Below are positions 1-11,370 of a stretch of DNA of 64,000 nt, one piece after another; the first letter of the stretch is position 1, and each line of letters begins with the position of its first letter. Source of the DNA: Narthecium ossifragum (Eukaryota > Streptophyta > Magnoliopsida > Dioscoreales > Nartheciaceae); contig OY986972.1 in the NCBI GenBank assembly GCA_963920575.1, forward strand, positions 5,969,115 through 6,033,114, in the 5' to 3' direction. Made by a program: the position numbers and the translations under genes. Below the pieces are notes generated by a model, which saw nothing but the letters and a program-made list of their open reading frames with translations, was not told where the DNA came from and made no database searches.

Positions 1-983
1 GTGTGAGAGATTGGGGTGATGATGTGAACTTGATCTAATAATTGGGCTTACTTTAAAACCTGAACCAAGTTTTTGACCAAAGGGCCCTGGACCGACCTTG
101 AACACGGATCAACCCAATCCAGCAGGGCCAACACCCGGGCCGGACCAGGTTGCGGCCTTAGCGGGCCCGGGCCTTTTGGACACTCTAGCTACCTCAAGGT
201 CGGAATAAATAATAGTGTACAAAGATTTGCTTCAGGAAAGACTACATATGTTAACAGATAATTTGAACCAGTTTCAAGTGTTATCTTTTTAGTCAGAATA
301 TATGCACAAAATTAAAGGGCACTTGACAATGAACAAACTGCTGTGCATTAAAGTTCGGAATTTCAAGCACCCAGAGAAGCTGGAAAATTTAGAACAAAAC
401 AATATGGTCTACTCCTTCCACAAATGCAGACCCAGAGAAGCTGGAAAATTTAGTTTCAACAACAGGTAACCCTACTCATCACGCACGAGAGGTCGTATTC
501 AGTTATGGCATAGCATCAGGAACAGAGAAATGAATGGAATTGCTGAATAAGACAAAGGCAACAACAGCAATAACAGCAAGATAGGTCACCCTATAGATTA
601 GCATGCAAACACCATTCTCCAAAAATAGTTTAGTTTAAGTGTCCCGGATGAACATGGAAAATTTTTTGAAGCTTCAATCAGATTGAGCTACATATCCAAT
701 ATACCATGATGCTTTAGAATAAAACTGCCAAAGCCGCCACGCACGTAACACATCTACTTGTTAAAGAGGTAAACAGTACAAAAAATAAAAAACCCTGCCA
801 TCTGCAAGTATAAAAGAGAAACAAAGTGAGTGTCTTATCAAGATGGAACTATGAACAATTTCAGGTAGGAAGAATTGCTTTCAATAACCATGCCAACACA
901 AAATCATGCAATATATGAAGACTGCTGAGGGCAAGACTTCACACGGAACTTTTACCGGAGAAGAAGATTAAGTCTATACTTAC
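1..983. other. Left edge: intron or 3' flank of OST48, no coding seen
   Basis: I see no coding sequence here on either strand. The OST48 exon at 984-1067 ends at a GTAAGT donor (minus strand), so the stretch below it should be the last intron. The final exon, which in this family encodes the C-terminal membrane anchor and stop, was not found and probably lies left of the window. A GC-rich patch at about 80-190 is unlike its AT-rich surroundings; I do not recognise it. Confidence 0.5.
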
Positions 984-3900
984 AGTTGAAAAAGATGCTC
1001 CATAATAAGGGTACGCCGCTGTTATAAATCTCTCATACTCATTATGTCTGAAAGGTCTAACAGGGATCTGTAAAAACAAATAGTTTGATGACTTGCAAGA
1101 AGTAGAAAGACAGGAATCTAATGCAGGCAAATCTCAATCTTTTTCACATATTATAACCATTAACAAAGATTAATAGGGAATAGCCTAGTGCCAGGGGATA
1201 TGTTCCACTAGGTTGAGGAATCAGAACAAACCTGCTTTGAAAGAGAGAGGCTGGTGTAACCTAGCCTTTGGTACTCCACCTTAAATTGAAAGACACCATA
1301 AACATCAGGAACCTTGAAAGAGGTTGAATAAAGGCCCTGCCACAAGAAAAGATCCCAGTAAGTTAGCAGTAAAGTCTCATTTTCACTCGCATGTACACAT
1401 GTAGCGTGGGTCTTAGGAATATACCTTCTGGTCAGTAGATAAAGTTTTCAACACGTAAGGGCTCATCATGTAGAACTGGACTTGAACATCATCTGCTACA
1501 TATGGTTTCCAGCTTGCTCCAGACCATTCATAGATCTCAACAGAGTATTCCTTCCAGACAAAATTCAATGATTAGTAACTGTTTTCCTCTTTGCCACTTT
1601 TAATTTCTTTGTTTAAGTGATTGGGATATGCTCACCAGATCATCTTTAATACGATACATTGCAGGCTCGTTTTTTGTTTCTCCAACTTTTTGATGCTTAA
1701 CATTGACAGCCTAAAAGCGGAGGACAGTAAAACAAGATATTTCTTAAGGTTGTTGAGTGAATCTCTCATGGCTAATTCCCAAACACTCTTATGACACATG
1801 ACACTTTTGCAAGAAAATCATGAAATTCAAATCAATAAGAAAAAGAAATACAATAAGCAACTTTAAATTTCAAGTCTGCAAGGGTCTCAATGTTGATTCA
1901 CCTTGAGATGACCTCTTTCATGAAAGATCCATTTGCTGATCTCAGTGACGAACTGCTCATTGCCGGACTTCTCCTGTCTGCAACAGCAAAAAAGAATTTC
2001 TAAGTTCCTTTCTCTAATCTGTAGTTACCATACACGATAAAGTCCCAACAAATGAATCATCCTTTTCCAACAGCTGTCAACCTTTCCTCAAGAGGATGGA
2101 TAATGAGATCAAAGTACAAATACAGACAAAAAAGCATAAATTGCTAGTGGCCACATCCTTATTTGGGACTTTGTCCTCATAAAATGCCTACTGTTATTCA
2201 CGTTTACTAGACCATTTTCTTTGTCATGGTAATAGGCCCTCAATTTTTTAAGTCATAATGTTAAGAAATAAAATTCCTTCATCTCTAAGGTGATACCATG
2301 TAAATCAAAAGAAGGATTGTGGGAATAAACTCAGATTCATGTTCTCTGACATCTACAATTTCCATAGCCACCGATAACAAACTTTAATGAGTGTATTCTG
2401 AAGGTATCCTTGAGGATATAATCCCTCTTGTCAATCCTTGTGTGAGGACATACATGTTTGATAACCTTTGGTGTTATACATAGTTGACTAATCCCTTTCC
2501 GTTTTTTTGCCCAGAAAAATAAACAGAACAAGAGAATGGCTGTTTAAGGCACTAGACTGATAGAGAATAAGACGGAGGATTGGCTTCCCAATTAAATAGT
2601 TGAGTAATCCCTTTCCCTTTTCTGCCTAGAAAAATAAACAGAACAGAAGAATGGCTGTTTAAGGCACTAGACTGATAGAGAATAAGATGGAGGATTGGCT
2701 TCCCAATTGCAATAGATAAGCTCTAATCCTTTTCCCCTATTAAACTAACTCTTTATCTGCCAATTTTCTCTTACTTGGATAATACTTGAGTTGCACGTTT
2801 ATGACTATGAAATCTATTATACATGAACATTCATATATGCCGTCTATGAGGCCTCCACGCCCTACTATAAAAGTTCACTCTAAGCTGAAACTAATGCATC
2901 ATGCTGCGGTATGATTGCCTCAAATCTGCAGGTATAAACATCCTTTCTGAACTATTTCCAAACCTTCTTTTTTTTTAACTCTCTGACCATTTCTGCTTCT
3001 CCTCGATGTCAAATCTCTTATGGAATTTCTATACTTACAACACTTGATAACACCTATTGAGTCTTGATTCGATCCTTCAATGTGTCTAACTTTTCTCACA
3101 CCTCTATGAAAAATACTCATTTTATGATTTGACCATTTATTAGTCATTAAGTAGCAAACCGCAAATGGCTGCATGTCACATAAGATGAGAGTCGACATAA
3201 TGGTAAGGCAGGCATAGATGAACAAATGATCAACACACAGGGTTGTGGACGATTTATAAAATATTACTAATAGAGGAATTTCAGATATAAATAATAGCAA
3301 TTTAATAGACACATACGCCAAAAAGTCTAATCAAACAATTTGGACTTTGATTTCGTGAATACGTGGTGTTATGACAGCTATAGACCAATCAGATGCCAGA
3401 ATAAAACTCTGATTGCAAAAAAGCTTATCTTGTTGTTTGCATACAGGAGGATTATTTTGCCTAACCGTCCATATATCAAGCAATTTGGAAGCCATGCACC
3501 AAAAATTAAGAAACTGTTCAAAAGGAAAGGAATAAAACTTGCAGGATTGCTAAATGCCTTGCAAGTAGACTTTTTTCATGAAGTTAAGCTGTGTTTTATG
3601 AGGCAAAAACACTTATGGACAACATATTACAAAAAGAGGACAAGGTAGCAGAAGTGACATCAATCAACATTCAAATAGACAAGATTTGGCATTTGGGAAC
3701 AGTTTACGTAGGCAAAATCAAGCTTACTTGGCAGAACTGCCAGCCTTTTGCACACCAGACCGCAAAAATCTGCACAACAACAACATATATGAGCAGTGAG
3801 AGGACAAGATTGAAGAGAATAATTACAGATCTTTAACATATGCCTATTTCTATGAGCAGAAGTGCGAGGAAAAGATTGAAGAGTTCATATAGGCTTTAAT

Positions 3901-4480
3901 TGTATACCTATTGCTGAAGAGGTCTAATGAGCCAGAGATCAAAACACGAGCATTATTTCTTGCCTGAAAGGAGGACAATCTCTAATCAACACGAATGCAA
4001 TTCTCTAAGAGCAAAAGGAGGAACATATGGTGTAGTCATAAGCACAACACCATAACTTACCTAAGTAATAAACAACTATCTGTCATCAAGAACAAAAAAT
4101 AACTAGAGCAGATATCACAGCAAATTGTACAGCTCAACTGTTGAAAACCAGAAAATGGTTAAAAATTCTAAACCTGTAGAACAGAAACCAAAGATATTGC
4201 TGATCCGGTAAGAGAGGGAGGACTTGTCAGCTTGGTTCTTGGATTTGCTGAATATGCTGATGGAGAAGCAGAGAGTACGTTTAAGACCTAAAGATGGCAT
4301 GATTTCAAGATTATACAATATAAAAGAGTTATGATCTAAGAAAAGGATTTCACTTTCACAATTCGTTCCATCAAAGGATATCGTCAATACTCACTCTTAA
4401 ATGATACTAACAAAAGAATGTACTCACCAGACTATTGGCAGCATTTAAGGAGTGACCAATTCCTCGAACAGTACTGGAGC
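984..4480 (-). CDS. OST48: OST48 (48-kDa oligosaccharyltransferase subunit), 3' part; partial and possibly broken
   Basis: OST48 (DDOST; WBP1 in yeast, DGL1 in Arabidopsis) is an ER-membrane subunit of the complex that transfers the lipid-linked glycan to Asn-X-Ser/Thr. Nine minus-strand exons, read from the right: 4428-4480, 4174-4287, 3908-3963, 3728-3769, 1902-1977, 1636-1710, 1425-1550, 1232-1336, 984-1067. All have AG acceptors and GT donors and join in phase from the second onward. Recognisable stretches include [67 protein letters not shown] and [11 protein letters not shown], typical of the family's C-terminal half. About 244 codons are visible of the ~440 usual. The roughly 175 N-terminal residues and the last ~16 were not found. 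Exon 4428-4480 is 53 bp where 54 would keep the frame, so one base is missing near 4470. It is a pseudogene or carries a sequence error; the other exons look well conserved. Confidence 0.85.
2481..2712. repeat. Tandem duplication inside an OST48 intron
   Basis: A unit of about 115 bp is present twice in direct order (about 2481-2597 and 2598-2712). Both copies contain AGAAAAATAAACAGAAC and TTAAGGCACTAGACTGATAG. They differ at a few bases and a short indel. The duplication lies in the 1978-3727 intron of the OST48 gene and does not touch an exon. Confidence 0.8.
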
Positions 4481-4775
4481 CTGTGCAAGGGTTTTGATTT
4501 TAGCATAAGAACTATTGACGTTATAGACGACTGATTTCAAAAGGAAAGTACAGCATAGGCTCTTGGCATATTCCAAACAATAATTAAAATTTCGTAGAGG
4601 AAAGGATGAATGACCATGATACTAGGCGATGTTATGAGAACATCAAAGAATTAACAGGAGGCAGATGTCCTGACAGTTACATGTGTGCCTCAACTGTTTT
4701 ATAGTACTTTTGTATATACATAAGACTCTGAGTTAGTTCCCTCAGGAGAAAAAAAAAAAACATTTCCGGCTCTAC
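4481..4775. other. Upstream side of OST48 exon 4428-4480; no exon seen
   Basis: The bases directly above 4480 read, on the minus strand, as an intron end (CTTGCACAG). I looked for the preceding OST48 exon up to the gap and found none. A 12-base A run sits at 4749-4760 next to the gap. Confidence 0.5.
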
Positions 4776-4975
4776 NNNNNNNNNNNNNNNNNNNNNNNNN
4801 NNNNNNNNNNNNNNNNNNNNNNNNNNNNNNNNNNNNNNNNNNNNNNNNNNNNNNNNNNNNNNNNNNNNNNNNNNNNNNNNNNNNNNNNNNNNNNNNNNNN
4901 NNNNNNNNNNNNNNNNNNNNNNNNNNNNNNNNNNNNNNNNNNNNNNNNNNNNNNNNNNNNNNNNNNNNNNNNNNN
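4776..4975. other. Assembly gap (200 N)
   Basis: Exactly 200 N bases, a common placeholder for a gap of unknown size. It abuts the minisatellite at 4976, which may be why assembly failed. Missing OST48 5' exons could lie in it. Confidence 0.95.
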
Positions 4976-5870
4976 AAAAAAGAGAAAAGAGAATTCTGGA
5001 ATGCAATCGTGAAAAGTAGTGGATTAGATCACCGAAAAGAGAAAAGAGAATACTTGAATGCAACCGTGAAAAGTAATGGACTGAGATCACCAAAAAGAGA
5101 AAAGAGAAAGAGAAAAGAGAAAAGAGAAAAGAGAAAAGAGAATTCTGGAATGCAACCGTGAAAAGAATACTTGAATGCAACCATGAAAAGTGGTGGACTA
5201 GAACACCAAAAAGAGAAAAGACAAATCTGGAATGCAATCGTGAAAAGTAGTCGACTAGATCACCAAAAAGAGAAAAGAGAAAAGAGAAAAGAGAAAAGAG
5301 AATTCTGGAATGCAACCGTGAAGAGAATACTTGAATGCAACCATGAAAAGTAGTGGACTAGAACACCAAAAAAGAGAAAAGAGAAAAAGAGAAAAGAGAA
5401 AAGAGAAAAGGGAAAAGAGAATTCTGAAATGCAATCGTGAAAACTAGTGGACTAGATCACCAAAAAGAGAAAAGAGAAAAGAGAATTCTGGAATGCAATC
5501 GTGAAAAGTAGTGGATTAGATCACCGAAAAGAGAAAAGAGAATACTTGAATGCAATCGTGAAAAGTAATGGACTAGATCACCAAAAAGAGAAAAGAGAAC
5601 AGAGAAAAGAGAAAAGAGAAAAGAGAATTCTGAAATGCAACCGTGAAGCGAATACTTGAATGCAACCATGAAAAGTGGTGGACTAGAACACCAAAAAGAG
5701 AAAAGAGAAAAGAGAATACTCGAATGCAACCGTGAAAGTAGTGGACTAGATCACCAAAAAGAGAAATGAGAAAAGAGAATTCTGGAATGCAACTGTGAAG
5801 AGAATACTTGAATGCAACCATGAAAGTAGGGGACTATATCACCAAAAAGAAAAAAGAGAAAAGAGAACAT
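4976..5870. repeat. AG-rich minisatellite
   Basis: Irregular tandem array built from blocks of AAAAGAGAAAAGAGAA followed by TTCTGGAATGCAATCGTGAA or ACTTGAATGCAACCATGAA and then AGTAGTGGACTAGATCACC. At least ten copies vary in the number of AAGAG units. Open frames through it (Leu/Phe/Ser-rich on the minus strand) are a by-product of the repeat. It begins at the edge of the assembly gap, so its true length is unknown. Confidence 0.85.
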
Positions 5871-6614
5871 CCACTTTATCAAATGTGGACTAGATCACCA
5901 TTTTGATGGCAAAGGACAGGGACGGATTCCTATAAAGCCATTAATTAAAAGTATTGGAATTATCACATTTCACCCTACAAATGCATTAAAACTTGGCACA
6001 GATTCAAAGGAAATATTAATTAAAAGTATTGGAACTATCACATTTCACCATACAAATGCATTAAAACTTGGCTGATTTCATGACCACATTAATAGCAAGG
6101 GTTAGAAAGGTCCTAAAGTTATATATAACCACCAATAACTACCATAACTGATGTAAATTGGTGCTTAACCCTTAAATCTAATGACATGGGTGTACCCATC
6201 AACAAGTTACACAAAATTGGTGTAAACACCAATTATCCGTTTAAAAAACCACTTCATGTGTTTTAACCCAAAAACCCCATTTATTTATTAGTTATATTGT
6301 TCCGCGAGTAAGCTGTCCCCCCTGCCCGATAATTTCCTCCATCACCGTACGTTATCTTATCGTGGATCGAATGAGGTCACGCTCTCATTGGCCAGGATAC
6401 ACATGTAGGGCCCTTCTGAGAATGGTGGCAAAGTTGGGCACTGGTAGTGATATTTTATGGGGCGATTTAATTGGTGCTTTCGTGCTTGCACGTGGAAATG
6501 TACACGTTTCTACTTTCTTTTTCCGAGGCGAAGGCGACGTGCAGAGAGAGCTGTCTTCTATTTTTACTATTTTAATTTCATCGATCCTTCTAGGTTAATA
6601 TCCTATTTGTCATT
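5871..6614. other. Intergenic, with one short direct repeat
   Basis: No coding sequence recognised. A ~57-bp segment beginning TTAATTAAAAGTATTGGAA occurs at about 5941-5997 and again at about 6016-6072. A small palindrome, TTGGTGTAAACACCAA, lies near 6217. Upstream exons of OST48 were looked for here and not found. Confidence 0.5.
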
Positions 6615-7990
6615 TAAAACTCAAACCAAACAGAGAGAACTCAAGCCAAAAAGAGAGAACTCAATCCAAAGAGAGAAAACTCAAGCTAAAGAGAGAAAAC
6701 TCGTAAAAGAGAGAAAACTCAAGCCAAACAGTGAAAACTCAAACTAAAGAGAGAAAATTCAAACCAAAGAGAGAAAACTCAAACTAAAGAGAGAAAACAC
6801 AAGCCAAAGATAGAAACTCAAACCAAAGAGAGAAAACTCGTAAAAGAGAGAAAACTCAAAAGAGAAGAGAGAAAACTCGTAAAAGAGGAGAGAAAACTCG
6901 TAAAGAGGAGAAAACTCCTAAGAGAGAGAAACTCATAAGAGAGAGAAAACTCATAAAAGAGGAGGGAAAACTCGTAAAAGAGAAGAGAGAAAACTCGTAA
7001 GAGAGAGAAAACTCATAAGAGAGAGAACTCATAAGAGAGAAAAATCATAAAAGAGAAAAGAGAAAACTCGTAAAAGAGAGAAAACTTAGAAAAGAAAAAA
7101 CTCGGAAGAGAGGAAACTTAAATGGAAGAGAGAAAACTTAAATAGAAAAGAGAAAACTCAAACTAAAGAGAGAAAACTCTTAAAAGAGAGAAAACTCATA
7201 AAAGAGAGAAAACTCAAGCTAAAGAGAGAAAACTCAAGCCAAAGAGAGAAAACTCAAACAAAAGAGAGAAAACACAAGCCAAAGATAAAAAAACTCAAAT
7301 CAAAGAGAGAAAACTCGTAAAAGAAAGAAAACTCACAAGAGAGAAAACTCATAAAAGAGAGAAAACTCCTAAGAGAGAAAACTCATAAAAGAGAAGAGAA
7401 AACTCTCTTTGGTTTGAATTTTCTCTTTTCTATTTAAGTTTTCTTTCTTTCAGTTAAATTTTCTCTCTTTCAGTTAAATTTTCTCTCTTTCATTTAAGTT
7501 TTCTCTCTTTGGTTTAAGTTTTCTCTCTTTTATTTAAGCTTTCTCTCATTGATTTAAGTTTTCTTCCTTTCATTTAAAATTTTCCTCTTTGGTTTGTATT
7601 TTCTGTCTTTGGTTTGAGTTTTCTCTCTTTCATTTAAGTTTTCTCTCTTTTGTTTGAGTTTTCTCTCATCTATTTAAGTTTTCTCTCTTTGGTTTAAATT
7701 TTCTCTTTTCTATTTAAGTTTTCCCTCTTTCAGTTATAATTTTTCTCTTTCATTTAAGTTCTCTCTTTACTTTGTGTTTTCTCTCTTTGTTTTGAGTTTT
7801 CTCTCTTTGGTTTGTCTTTTCTCTTCCATTTAAGTTTTCTCTTTTTTGTTTGAGTTTTTTCTCTTTCATTTAAGTTTTATCTCTTTCGTTTAAGTTTTCT
7901 CTTTTTCATTTAAGTTTTCTCTCTTTGGTTTGTGTTTTCTCTTTTTCATTTAAGCTTTCTCTCTTTTGTGTGAGTTTTCTCTCACCACTT
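6615..7990. repeat. Large inverted array of ~20-bp units
   Basis: From about 6615 to 7395 the plus strand repeats units of the form AGAGAGAAAACTCAAGCCAA with many variants. From about 7396 to 7990 the reverse complement of the same unit repeats (TTTAAGTTTTCTCTCTTTGG and variants). The change of direction is abrupt, near 7395-7410. The two halves could fold into a long imperfect hairpin. Confidence 0.85.
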
Positions 7991-8879
7991 TAACTTTGAT
8001 ATTGTTCCAAATTTCAAAGATTGAAAAAGAGAAAACTCAGAAGAGAAAACTCGAAAAAATAGAAAACTTAGAAAACAAAAAATTCTTTTGATATTGTTCT
8101 AAATTTTAAAGATTGAAAAAGAGAAAACTCGAAAGAGGGAAAACTCAGAAAAGAGAAAACCCGGAAAAGTTAAGGATGGACTCACAATTCGACTAGTTTG
8201 GAGACCAGATGGAGATGGATTAAACAAATTATAAAGGGTGAGCAAGTTGGAAAGGTTTGGAAATTTACCCGGAACTGTAATCTACTAGGGTGATCATATC
8301 GATTAGGTCCTTGAAACTCAAAAATATATATCATCCTATATATGGACCCATGCCAGATGTCACACCACATCAGTTCACAATTATTCAGCAGTTATAGTTT
8401 GATAGCAAAATTAGTGAATTTCTTCGTGTCTTTTGTGTCAGAAGTTAGCTACTAGCATGCTTGGAAGTAGAAATGCCCCAGTGCGATGTAAAGTTTTTTG
8501 TCCCATTACATTGATGCCATGGCTACGTGTAAAGCTTCTGACCTATTAATGGTGAGATAGTGATACTAATGGGTCCCGTCCCATCGTACTACAAACTAAA
8601 ATAAGAGTAATGGCTTCAACTCCTGGATTTTGTGTTGCCACGTGCAGGCAGGGCCCATATCTATGCGCGTGTCCATCCTATGACACGCGGTTCCCATTCC
8701 CAAATACCGCATGAGTAGGTTAAGAAAAAGATTTTGAAAGCTGTCTGGGGTTTTCACCCCAAAAACAGTCTGCTATGTTTTATTGCCCCCATAAGTAAGA
8801 CTTATGGGGGGTTGGCCGATTCCCCCAAAAATTTGCGTATTAAAAACTACTTTCTTTTTAAACTACTTTCTTTTGTATA
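7991..8879. other. Intergenic; short direct repeat and one perfect hairpin
   Basis: The segment GATATTGTTCCAAATTTCAA followed by AGAGAAAACTC motifs appears near 7998 and again, diverged, near 8088. At 8786-8810 an 11-bp stem (CCCCCATAAGT with ACTTATGGGGG) encloses a 3-base loop. No protein-coding gene is recognised. Confidence 0.5.
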
Positions 8880-9357
8880 CATGGACATGTTGTATGTGTA
8901 ATGTACATATCATCATCGAATGGATAGTCTAATACCGATTCATCCATGTAGTCCATCGATAGTGATTTACCAATGGACTATATCAATGAATCGCTAGTGG
9001 ACTATCGATTGAATTATATCGGTAGTGAGCTACCGATTTGGTGATAGAATCTATCGGTATCTCACTACCGATGGACTAGATAAATAATTCAATCGGTAGT
9101 AGACTACTGATTCATTGATCTAGTCCATCGTTAGTGGTCTACCGATGGTGTGAGGACCTGCCCCTCCATCCCTGTGGCTTGCTGTTTACCCCAAGGGCAA
9201 TTTGGGAAATTGGGCCTTGGCGGTCGTTTCACACTGGGTGTGCACACACAAACATTGTTTGGCGCTTGTGTTGTTAGAAAGGTTAGGTAGACCCTAGTTC
9301 GGTAGTCCTGTGCTTGGGCTTGTGTCTCAGCCCAAGGTTTCCGTTTTGGGCAAGGGA

Positions 9358-10217
9358 GATCGATCTCCATGGGGATGAAGATCGATCTCTCTGTGCCTAG
9401 TGGTCGCCGTTCTGGGCAGGGGAGATCGATCTCTCTGTGCCTGGAAGTCATTGGCGGTGGCGTCGAAGGACGGCCACGGCGATGGCCGTCGCTTCCCCTG
9501 TCAGGGGAGGGAAGACTTTCCCTCCCCTCCCCCAGCTTTTCCCCGCCTTCGCCGGCTTTCCCCCGGCCTTACCCCTTCCCCTCCTCCTTCCTTTCTTCCC
9601 CTTCTTCTCTTCTTCTTCCTCGCGGCTCTGCTTTCCCCTGTTCCGGCTGAGAGCTTTTGCTCGCCGTTCTTCCTCCTCCGGCCACCTCTCCGGGAGCTTG
9701 AAGGCTCGTTGGGTTCGTGGCAAGGCGAGGAAGGTCCTGGGGTAGGACTTGTGGATTGAAGCTGCGTTGAAGAGGTAGGGTTCTTCCTCTAAGACTCCGG
9801 CTTGTTTGAGGGTTTTGAATCCGGTTTTTGATCTTGACGAATCTCCTTGTGGAGTTGTTCTTTCCCGGTTTTGAGGCCACGAGTAGCTTCGTGGCACTGA
9901 GATCTACCAACCCACTTAGTTTGGTGAGGTATGGTGGCGGTTTCCGGCGGTGTTCCTCACCGTCCGGCCGCCGGCGCGACCCAATCATGATCGATCTCAT
10001 GGGATGAGATCGATCTTGGTCGGGGTGGCCCAGCCCGCCCGAGTGAGAGCGATTTCCCTGGGAGGAAGATCGATCTCTTGGCGGCTGGCGCCAGTGCGTC
10101 GTGAGTCACCTAAAAGATCGATCTTCATATGGGTGGAGATCGATCTTGTTGGGGGTGACCAGGACGGGTGCTTCTAGCATCGAGGAAGATCGATCTCCAT
10201 GCTTTAGGAGATCGATC
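9358..10217. repeat. Paired GATCGATC array in solo LTR A copy 1
   Basis: GATCGATC starts at 9358 and 9380 (22 apart), 9424, 9989 and 10008 (19 apart), 10068 (degenerate partner GAGCGATT at 10047), 10116 and 10138 (22 apart), 10188 and 10210 (22 apart). The last three pairs begin 69 and 72 bp apart. The bases between pairs are not alike. Confidence 0.85.
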
Positions 10218-10337
10218 TCCTTCGGTGTAGAGAGGGTTTTTACTTGCTTTAAGTGCTGTTTTGCCCGCGGGGCTTCGCATGCAAGTGGTTTTTACGGTTT
10301 TGCCCTCGGGGCTTGTCCTGTTGTGGATCATGCATGA

Positions 10338-10485
10338 ATGCTTACCGCTTTGTGGTTGAACCGAGAGAGTGATGTCTCTCGGGGTGTGTAGTATAAATGG
10401 GCTGACAGTATGCCCTTACCGCTTTGTGGTGAACCGAGGGAGTCATGACCCTCGGGAGTGTTTAGTATAAATGGGCCGAAGGTGT
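10338..10485 (+). promoter_or_regulatory. Duplicated TATA-containing unit in LTR A
   Basis: A unit of about 74 bp is present twice in tandem. Each copy has ACCGCTTTGTGGT, GAACCGAG and TATAAATGGGC. The TATAAA boxes are at 10392 and 10466. The same duplication is present in copy 3 (about 61806-61950). This is a reasonable core promoter position for the LTR, but no start site can be read from sequence alone. Confidence 0.5.
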
Positions 10486-11370
10486 GCCCTTGCTGTGTTG
10501 GTTGTTTACAGCTTTATCATATCTATCCTGCCCTGTTTTCCTGTGCATTAGGCATGCTAGGGTAGGTTGGGTCTGTGTTGACTCTGCTGCTTGGAGTACC
10601 GAGTGATGGTAGTCTTAACTTCGGTTGTTCCGCCAAGTGCGGAGATCCCGCTTGGAGAAGGGGGTCCTACTGGGTGCGTCGTGTCCACCCTGTGTCAGGG
10701 AATGTCGGAGTTGCCCACCCCTGAGCAGTGGCGTTATCGGAGATACGCACCTAGGACAGGAACCCTTCGGGTTTTTGATGGGATTGTGGGATCCTTGGCA
10801 AGCCTCGGTACTTGGCATCAGAGTGTGTCCGGTTGCTTTACCCTTGTGTGTGGGAGTTGTAGAGTAGGACCATGCTGAGCTGTTGCTCATGCCTACCTGG
10901 ACTGTGTTTGTTGCAGGTGCAGGTGGCCGCTCTGTCCCAGTGTTACCCCCTCGGTCGTCTCGTGGCAGCGTGCCGGATCCTGACCATGTCTGAGGGTCAG
11001 GATGGGTTCGTTTGTGCATTCGCGGAGACCCCGGTGGGTGGTGTGGCTTCTTTTTTGGGGACTGTGATCTCTTGTAGCTTGTTGTTCTAGAACCCTGTTA
11101 ACTCCTTTATTACTGTCTTGTAATAATTGTTAATAGTTGCTGTTTTGTTCCTTGCTTCCGCTTGTGCCTGTTGGCAGCTGTTTCCGCCAACTGTCCTTTA
11201 GTCTCAACTGTTTCCGTCAGTTGAGGCTAGTGGTTGTAGGTGTTCCCCCTCGCGGCCTCCGACCCGGGTGCGCTCTGCGGGCCGGGGCGCGACAGATGGA
11301 CTACATGAAAGAATCGGTGATCCACTACCGATTCGGATACGTGTAATTCACATATGACATCAGCATGTAC

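Larger units (their letters stand above)
9149..11294 (+). mobile_element. Solo LTR, family A, copy 1 (2146 bp)
   Basis: Begins TGTGAGGACC and ends GGGGCGCGACA, with GATGG on both sides (9144-9148 and 11295-11299), a perfect 5-bp target duplication. No internal retroelement DNA lies next to it, so it is a solo LTR left by recombination. The same LTR recurs at 42816-45185 (inverted) and 60545-62762. Ends of this form are common in plant Gypsy chromoviruses, which is only a guess at its class. The small frames inside are Pro/Ser/Arg-rich by composition and I call none of them a gene. Confidence 0.9.
8880..11370. mobile_element. Foldback (MITE-like) element, split by a solo LTR
   Basis: With the LTR at 9149-11294 removed, about 330 bp remain that read nearly the same on both strands. 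The segment near 8928-8960 (CCGATTCATCCATGTAGTCC) is matched in inverted order by 9140-9148 plus 11300-11321. The fold centre is near 9035-9045, between ACCGAT and ATCGGT arms. No coding capacity. The outer ends are only approximate. Confidence 0.6.

Noticed and set aside
3340..3836. Plus-strand frames inside the OST48 intron region
   Set aside because: They overlap a true OST48 exon (3728-3769) on the other strand and resemble nothing known.
4677..5315. 212-residue open frame across the N run
   Set aside because: It reads through 200 unknown bases and a minisatellite; the sequence is Leu/Phe/Ser repeats of composition only.
9448..10000. Several long overlapping frames in solo LTR A
   Set aside because: All are Pro/Ser/Arg-rich results of GC-rich DNA, differ between copies 1 and 3, and have no domain.
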